Program-made: the position numbers and the translations under genes | DNA from: Atopobium sp. UBA2090 | Lineage (GTDB): Bacteria > Actinomycetota > Coriobacteriia > Coriobacteriales > Atopobiaceae | Assembly: GCA_002331575.1 (NCBI GenBank) | Contig: DCZG01000138.1 | Location: forward strand, 1 to 8,288 | Reading direction: 5' to 3' | Length of the DNA: 8,288 nucleotides | The notes under the pieces: generated by a model | What the model was told of the DNA's origin: nothing | Databases searched by the model: none | What the model saw: the letters and a program-made list of their open reading frames with translations, nothing else | Part shown: one piece after another, positions 5,216 through 8,288 of the stretch | How the letters are laid out: each line of letters starts with the position of its first letter | Position numbering within the stretch: position 1 is the stretch's first letter

Positions 5216-6052
5216 ATGATTCGACTCGTGCTCTCCGATCTGGACTCCACGCTCGTATGGGGCGAGCGCCACGTGATCACGCGGCATGCCCTCGACGCGA
5301 TTCACACCCTCAGGCAGGCGGGCGTCTACTTCGCCCCCGCCACGGGAAGGATCTACGCCGACCTACCCTGGATGTTCGACGGGGATGATCGGGCCTGCTC
5401 GACGGCGGTCACGAGCAACGGACAGCTCATCTACCTCGATGGTGAGCTCGCCCACTCCGTCCCGCTCGACGTCTCCGCACTCTCGCGCGTCGTGGAGGGC
5501 GTCGCCGACGAGCCCGACGCCTTCCTCGTGCTGGAGTACGGCAGGGAGAAGTACGCGGTCGACGCTCCCAGGGAGACCATCCTGTCTCACCCCGAGCTCT
5601 TCTGGCACGTGGAGCGCTTCGTCGACTCCGTGCCCGAGCGTCCCTGCTTCAAGGCGAACGTCCGGGTGTTGGGCAGCATGGCACGTGGCGAGAAGGTCCG
5701 TGCCTCCCTCGCGAAGGCCTGCCCCGAGCTCTCGTTCGTCTTCCCCATGCCCGGCCTGCCGCACATCGACATCACGCCCGCAGGTTGGGGGAAGGCTCAG
5801 GGTGGCGACTGGCTCATGGGCAGGCTGGGCTTCTCGCCCGACGAGGTCTGCTGCTTTGGTGACGCTGACAACGACGTCACGCTGCTCGGGCACTACCGCA
5901 ACTCCGTCGCCGTGGCCAACGCGACCAAGCTGGCGGCCAGGGCGGCGCGTTGGCACGTGGGACTAGCCACGGACGACGCCGTCGCCGACGCACTGCTTGA
6001 CATCGCCGACGCGGCTCGCGACGGCGGGATGCCGTCGTTCATGCGCGCGTAG
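5216..6052 (+). CDS. Cof-type HAD-IIB family phosphatase
   Basis: This is a 278-residue soluble hydrolase that should dephosphorylate a small phosphorylated metabolite through an aspartyl-phosphate intermediate. The four HAD motifs are visible: DLDSTL (8-13, nucleophile D8 and acid/base D10), PATGR (41-45) with TSNG at 66-69, K193 in GWGKAQG, and the Mg-binding GDADND (215-220). The C2B cap occupies the middle, as in Cof/YbiV-type enzymes. The usual DxDGT is DxDST here. The ATG at 5216 is preceded by GGGGGA at 5207-5212, unusually close (three bases). It stands between a strong terminator and a structured spacer, so it is probably transcribed alone. Substrates of this family are broad (sugar phosphates, flavin or pyridoxal phosphates) and cannot be predicted. 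Confidence 0.92.
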   Translation: MIRLVLSDLDSTLVWGERHVITRHALDAIHTLRQAGVYFAPATGRIYADLPWMFDGDDRACSTAVTSNGQLIYLDGELAHSVPLDVSALSRVVEGVADEPDAFLVLEYGREKYAVDAPRETILSHPELFWHVERFVDSVPERPCFKANVRVLGSMARGEKVRASLAKACPELSFVFPMPGLPHIDITPAGWGKAQGGDWLMGRLGFSPDEVCCFGDADNDVTLLGHYRNSVAVANATKLAARAARWHVGLATDDAVADALLDIADAARDGGMPSFMRA

Positions 6053-6056
6053 CTGC

Positions 6057-6091
6057 CGGTCTCGAGGCGAGACCGTCGTGTAACGACCGGT
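6057..6091 (+). terminator. Two mutually exclusive hairpins after the HAD gene
   Basis: Hairpin A pairs CGGTCTCG (6057-6064) with CGAGACCG (6068-6075) around AGG, an 8-bp perfect stem. Hairpin B pairs ACCGTCGT (6072-6079) with ACGACCGGT (6083-6091), with one bulged C and a GTA loop. They share 6072-6075, so only one can form at a time. There is no T tract. The simplest reading is a 3'-end structure for the HAD transcript, starting five bases after its stop codon. Confidence 0.4.
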
Positions 6092-6098
6092 GAATGGC

Positions 6099-6128
6099 GT
6101 GTCAGATCGTCTCCCCAGAGGTTAGGAT
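6099..6128 (+). promoter_or_regulatory. Candidate promoter of the metF operon
   Basis: GTGTCA (6099-6104) and TAGGAT (6123-6128) each match the vegetative -35 and -10 consensus at four of six positions and are 18 bases apart. The start would fall about 25 bases before the metF ATG, giving a short leader with no room for a known SAM or cobalamin riboswitch. The candidate is plausible but unremarkable. Confidence 0.35.
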
Positions 6129-6161
6129 AGGTTCCACGAACCGAAGGGGAGAGAGACAGCC

Positions 6162-7031
6162 ATGAGAATCGCCGACAAGCTCGCCGCGAGGCAGACCTAT
6201 TCGCTCGAGATCTTTCCGCCCAAGGGCGAGATGCCCCTGGAGGACGCCTACGAGATATCGGGCAAGATGGCCACGACCTCGCCGGACTGGATCTCGGTCA
6301 CCTACTCCGCCGGCGGATCGGGCAACAACCTCAACACGGCCAGGATCGCGGCCTCCATCGAGAACGACTTCAGCACCACGGCGCTCGCGCACCTCACCTG
6401 CATCGGGGCTGCGAAGGCCGACGTGGACGCCTATGTCGACGAGCTCGTCCGAGAGGGCATCCAGAACGTGCTCGCCCTGCGCGGGGACCGTCGTCCCGGC
6501 GTGGGCGCGGTGGACTTCGAGCATGCCTCCGACCTCATCACCTACCTCCGCGAGTCCGGGCGAGACCTCTGCATCGGCGCCGCGTGCTATCCCGAGGGTC
6601 ACGTCGAGTCCGAGAGCCTCGAGACTTCGATGGAGGCCCTCTACATCAAGCAGGAGTCCGGGGCGGACTTCCTCGTCTCGCAGCTCTTCTTCGACGACGA
6701 GGACTTCTATCGCTTCCGCGAGCTCTGCCTGCGCCATCGCATCAAGCTTCCCATCGTGGCGGGCATCATGCCGTTCACGAGCGTCAAGCAGATCCAGCGC
6801 ATGGCCTTCAACTGCGGCGCGTCCATTCCCGCCAAGGTCGTGAAGCGTCTCGTGCGCGCGGGAGACGACCCGACCGACCAGGCGAGGGCCGGCGTCGAGT
6901 ACGCCTGCGAGCAGCTCGTCGACCTTGCCGCCAACGGCGTCGACGGCATTCACGTCTACAGCATGAACCATCCCGAGATCGCCTTCGCCGCCCGTGACGC
7001 CCTCGTGGGCTGCGGGTACCTGGGGGCGTGA
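6162..7031 (+). CDS. metF: 5,10-methylenetetrahydrofolate reductase
   Basis: This 289-residue TIM-barrel flavoprotein reduces 5,10-methylene-THF to 5-methyl-THF, the methyl donor for methionine synthase. Seen: the N-terminal SLEIFPPKGE with catalytic-type E16 (equivalent to E28 of the E. coli enzyme), AHLTCIG in the middle, LALRGD ending at D109 (FAD/folate-binding Asp), GAACYPEGHVES, SQLFFDDEDFY and PIVAGIMP. Length is normal for bacterial MetF (about 290-300). AAGGGGAG lies about ten bases before the ATG at 6162. The stop codon overlaps the GTG of the next gene by four bases, so the two are translationally coupled. No MetV partner gene is in view, although anaerobes often have one. Function is near certain. 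Confidence 0.96.
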   Translation: MRIADKLAARQTYSLEIFPPKGEMPLEDAYEISGKMATTSPDWISVTYSAGGSGNNLNTARIAASIENDFSTTALAHLTCIGAAKADVDAYVDELVREGIQNVLALRGDRRPGVGAVDFEHASDLITYLRESGRDLCIGAACYPEGHVESESLETSMEALYIKQESGADFLVSQLFFDDEDFYRFRELCLRHRIKLPIVAGIMPFTSVKQIQRMAFNCGASIPAKVVKRLVRAGDDPTDQARAGVEYACEQLVDLAANGVDGIHVYSMNHPEIAFAARDALVGCGYLGA

Positions 7032-7744
7032 GCGTCACGGTCTCCACCTACGAGATAGACTCCGTCGACCGCTCCGAGGTCCTGCGCTACCTGGGCTATG
7101 CCGGCCAGACGATCACGCCCGAGCTCGACGCGCGCATCGACGACGTGATCGCCCGCTGCATCCGGATCGGTCGGACGCGGGGCATCTGGCGCGTCTTCGA
7201 CGTGTCCGGCTCTGGCGTGCGCGATGACGGGATGCCGTTCGTCTCGCTCGAGGGGACGCCCCTCACGCTCGTCGGCCACTCCATCTGCGAGCATCTGGCC
7301 GACGCCGTCGCCGTGGGTGTCATGGCCGTCACCACGGGGATGGGCATCGACCGCGAGCTTCGCCGACTCTCGCTCACCGACCACGTCGAGCAGGTCGTCT
7401 TCGACTCCGCGGGTACCACGCTCGTCGAGCGCACGGCCGACGCCTGCGAGGCTGACGTCGTCGCCGAGGCGTCGCGCAGGGGGCTCTTCTGCACCTGGCG
7501 ATTCTCGCCCGGCTACGGTGACATGCCCCTCGACACCCAGCCCGTCCTTCTCGCCACGCTCGACGCTCAGCGCATGCTGGGCATCACCCTCTCGAGCAGC
7601 CTGCTCATGACCCCCACCAAGAGCGTCACCGCCGTGGTCGGGATGTTCGGCGACCCGCGCCGCTCGTCGCACCCCAACTGCTCGGACTGCATCTGTCACG
7701 ACTTCTGCACCATTCGCGCCACCGGAAGGACCTGCCGTGGATGA
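7028..7744 (+). CDS. Stand-alone cobalamin-dependent methionine synthase activation protein
   Basis: This 238-residue soluble protein corresponds to the C-terminal activation module of MetH. It should help reductively remethylate oxidised cob(II)alamin using SAM. The SAM-binding loop is RFSPGYGDMP (158-167), matching the RPAPGY motif of E. coli MetH, followed by the TPTKSV stretch where MetH has a conserved serine/lysine region. The last 21 residues carry five cysteines (C218, C221, C223, C227, C236), a tail absent from fused MetH. Thermotoga maritima TM0269 is a known separate activation protein beside a shortened MetH. GTG at 7028 overlaps the metF stop (GTGA), and there is no strong ribosome binding site. 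Metabolic context on both sides supports the call. Whether the cysteines bind a cluster is unknown. Confidence 0.9.
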   Translation: MSVTVSTYEIDSVDRSEVLRYLGYAGQTITPELDARIDDVIARCIRIGRTRGIWRVFDVSGSGVRDDGMPFVSLEGTPLTLVGHSICEHLADAVAVGVMAVTTGMGIDRELRRLSLTDHVEQVVFDSAGTTLVERTADACEADVVAEASRRGLFCTWRFSPGYGDMPLDTQPVLLATLDAQRMLGITLSSSLLMTPTKSVTAVVGMFGDPRRSSHPNCSDCICHDFCTIRATGRTCRG

Positions 7745-8288
7745 CATCACACTTCCCGAGGGGCGTCTTGCCCCGCGGACGCTTCGCATCAAGGACGACC
7801 ACCTCGCCGCCGCCCTCCGCGGGGAGGAGTTCCTGCTTCTGGACGGGGCCATGGGCACGCAGCTCCAGGCGCTCGGCCTCAAGGCGGGCGACGCCCCCGA
7901 GCTGCTCTCCCTCACCGATCCCGACCTGATTGCACGGGTCCACGCGGCCTACGTCGCCGCTGGCTCCGAGGTCGTGACCACCGACACCTTCGGCGCGAGC
8001 CGCACCAAGCTCGGAGGGAAGGCCACGGTCGAGGAGGTCTTCTCGGCGGCCGTCGCCTGCGCGAAGGCCTCGGGCGCGCGCTACGTGGCGGCGGACCTCG
8101 GCCCCACGGGGCAGCTCCTCGAGCCCATGGGCACCCTTCCCTTTGATGACGCCTACGAGCTCTTCGCCGAGCAGGTCCGTGCCGCCGACGCCTCGGGTGC
8201 CGACCTCTTCGTCATCGAGACGATGGCCGACCTTGCAGAGGCGCGCGCGGCGCTTCTCGCCTGCCTCGAGAACTCCGACCTGCCCGTC
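7737..8288 (+). CDS. metH: Cobalamin-dependent methionine synthase, 5' part
   Basis: The first 184 residues of the homocysteine-binding domain of MetH run off the window end with the frame open. Seen: LLLDGAMGTQLQ (33-44), TTDTFGAS (81-88), ADLGPTG (119-125) and VIETM (159-163), all typical of the Hcy S-methyltransferase barrel. The zinc-binding cysteines come later and are not visible. GTG at 7737 was chosen because AAGGA (7726-7730) precedes it by six bases; it overlaps the upstream gene by eight bases. An ATG at 7741 is in another frame. About 30 residues precede the core, slightly more than usual. With the activation module encoded separately just upstream, this MetH is expected to lack the C-terminal activation domain. 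Confidence 0.95.
   Translation, partial: MDDITLPEGRLAPRTLRIKDDHLAAALRGEEFLLLDGAMGTQLQALGLKAGDAPELLSLTDPDLIARVHAAYVAAGSEVVTTDTFGASRTKLGGKATVEEVFSAAVACAKASGARYVAADLGPTGQLLEPMGTLPFDDAYELFAEQVRAADASGADLFVIETMADLAEARAALLACLENSDLPV

Noticed and set aside
5009..5305. Minus-strand 98-codon frame over the gene-free stretch and HAD start
   Set aside because: No ribosome binding site or family resemblance, and it runs through the terminator stem and the HAD catalytic motif in antisense.
6053..6161. Cobalamin or SAM riboswitch ahead of the methionine operon
   Set aside because: The spacer is only 109 bases, I see no B12-box-like sequence or SAM-I core, and its hairpins lie before the likely promoter.
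6102..7915. Two long minus-strand open frames over metF and the activation gene
   Set aside because: Shadows of well-supported plus-strand genes with no family motifs.
7741..7929. ATG-started 62-codon frame at the metH start
   Set aside because: It is out of frame with the MetH motifs; the GTG at 7737 reads directly into them.

Overview
The window is about 8.3 kb of GC-rich bacterial chromosome with dense, strongly GC3-biased genes and GTG starts. Gene content (a clostridial-type radical SAM protein, a stand-alone MetH activation protein, a bacterial PTH2, an orphan prepilin peptidase) and codon use suggest an anaerobic actinobacterium of the Coriobacteriia, such as Olsenella or a relative. 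That assignment is an inference from protein character, not from a marker gene.

Layout. (1) 1-206: upstream spacer with an AT-rich dip and a structured leader, then a radical SAM protein of unknown substrate (207-1646, +). (2) 1647-1716: a short convergent spacer with a 15-bp stem hairpin that probably ends transcription from both sides. (3) 1717-4347, minus strand: a three-gene cluster read right to left, made of a membrane-anchored spermidine-synthase-like protein, a cation diffusion facilitator whose metal-site residues suggest manganese, and a type-2 peptidyl-tRNA hydrolase. (4) 4348-4498: a divergent spacer with overlapping dyads. (5) 4499-4981, +: a small TadV/CpaA-type prepilin peptidase without pilus genes beside it. 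(6) 4982-5215: a gene-poor stretch holding an AT-rich islet (about 35% GC over 4991-5070), a 43-nt imperfect inverted repeat and a strong intrinsic terminator. (7) 5216-6052, +: a Cof-type HAD phosphatase. (8) 6162-8288, +: a methionine-synthesis operon, metF, then a separate MetH activation protein, then metH (5' part only), joined by overlapping start and stop codons.

The clearest functional unit is the methionine/one-carbon operon. MetF makes 5-methyltetrahydrofolate, MetH uses it to methylate homocysteine through cobalamin, and the separate activation protein should reductively remethylate inactivated cobalamin using SAM. Its cysteine-rich tail is the most interesting protein detail in the window. 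The minus-strand cluster looks co-transcribed, but I see no shared pathway. No tRNA, rRNA, CRISPR array or insertion sequence was recognised.
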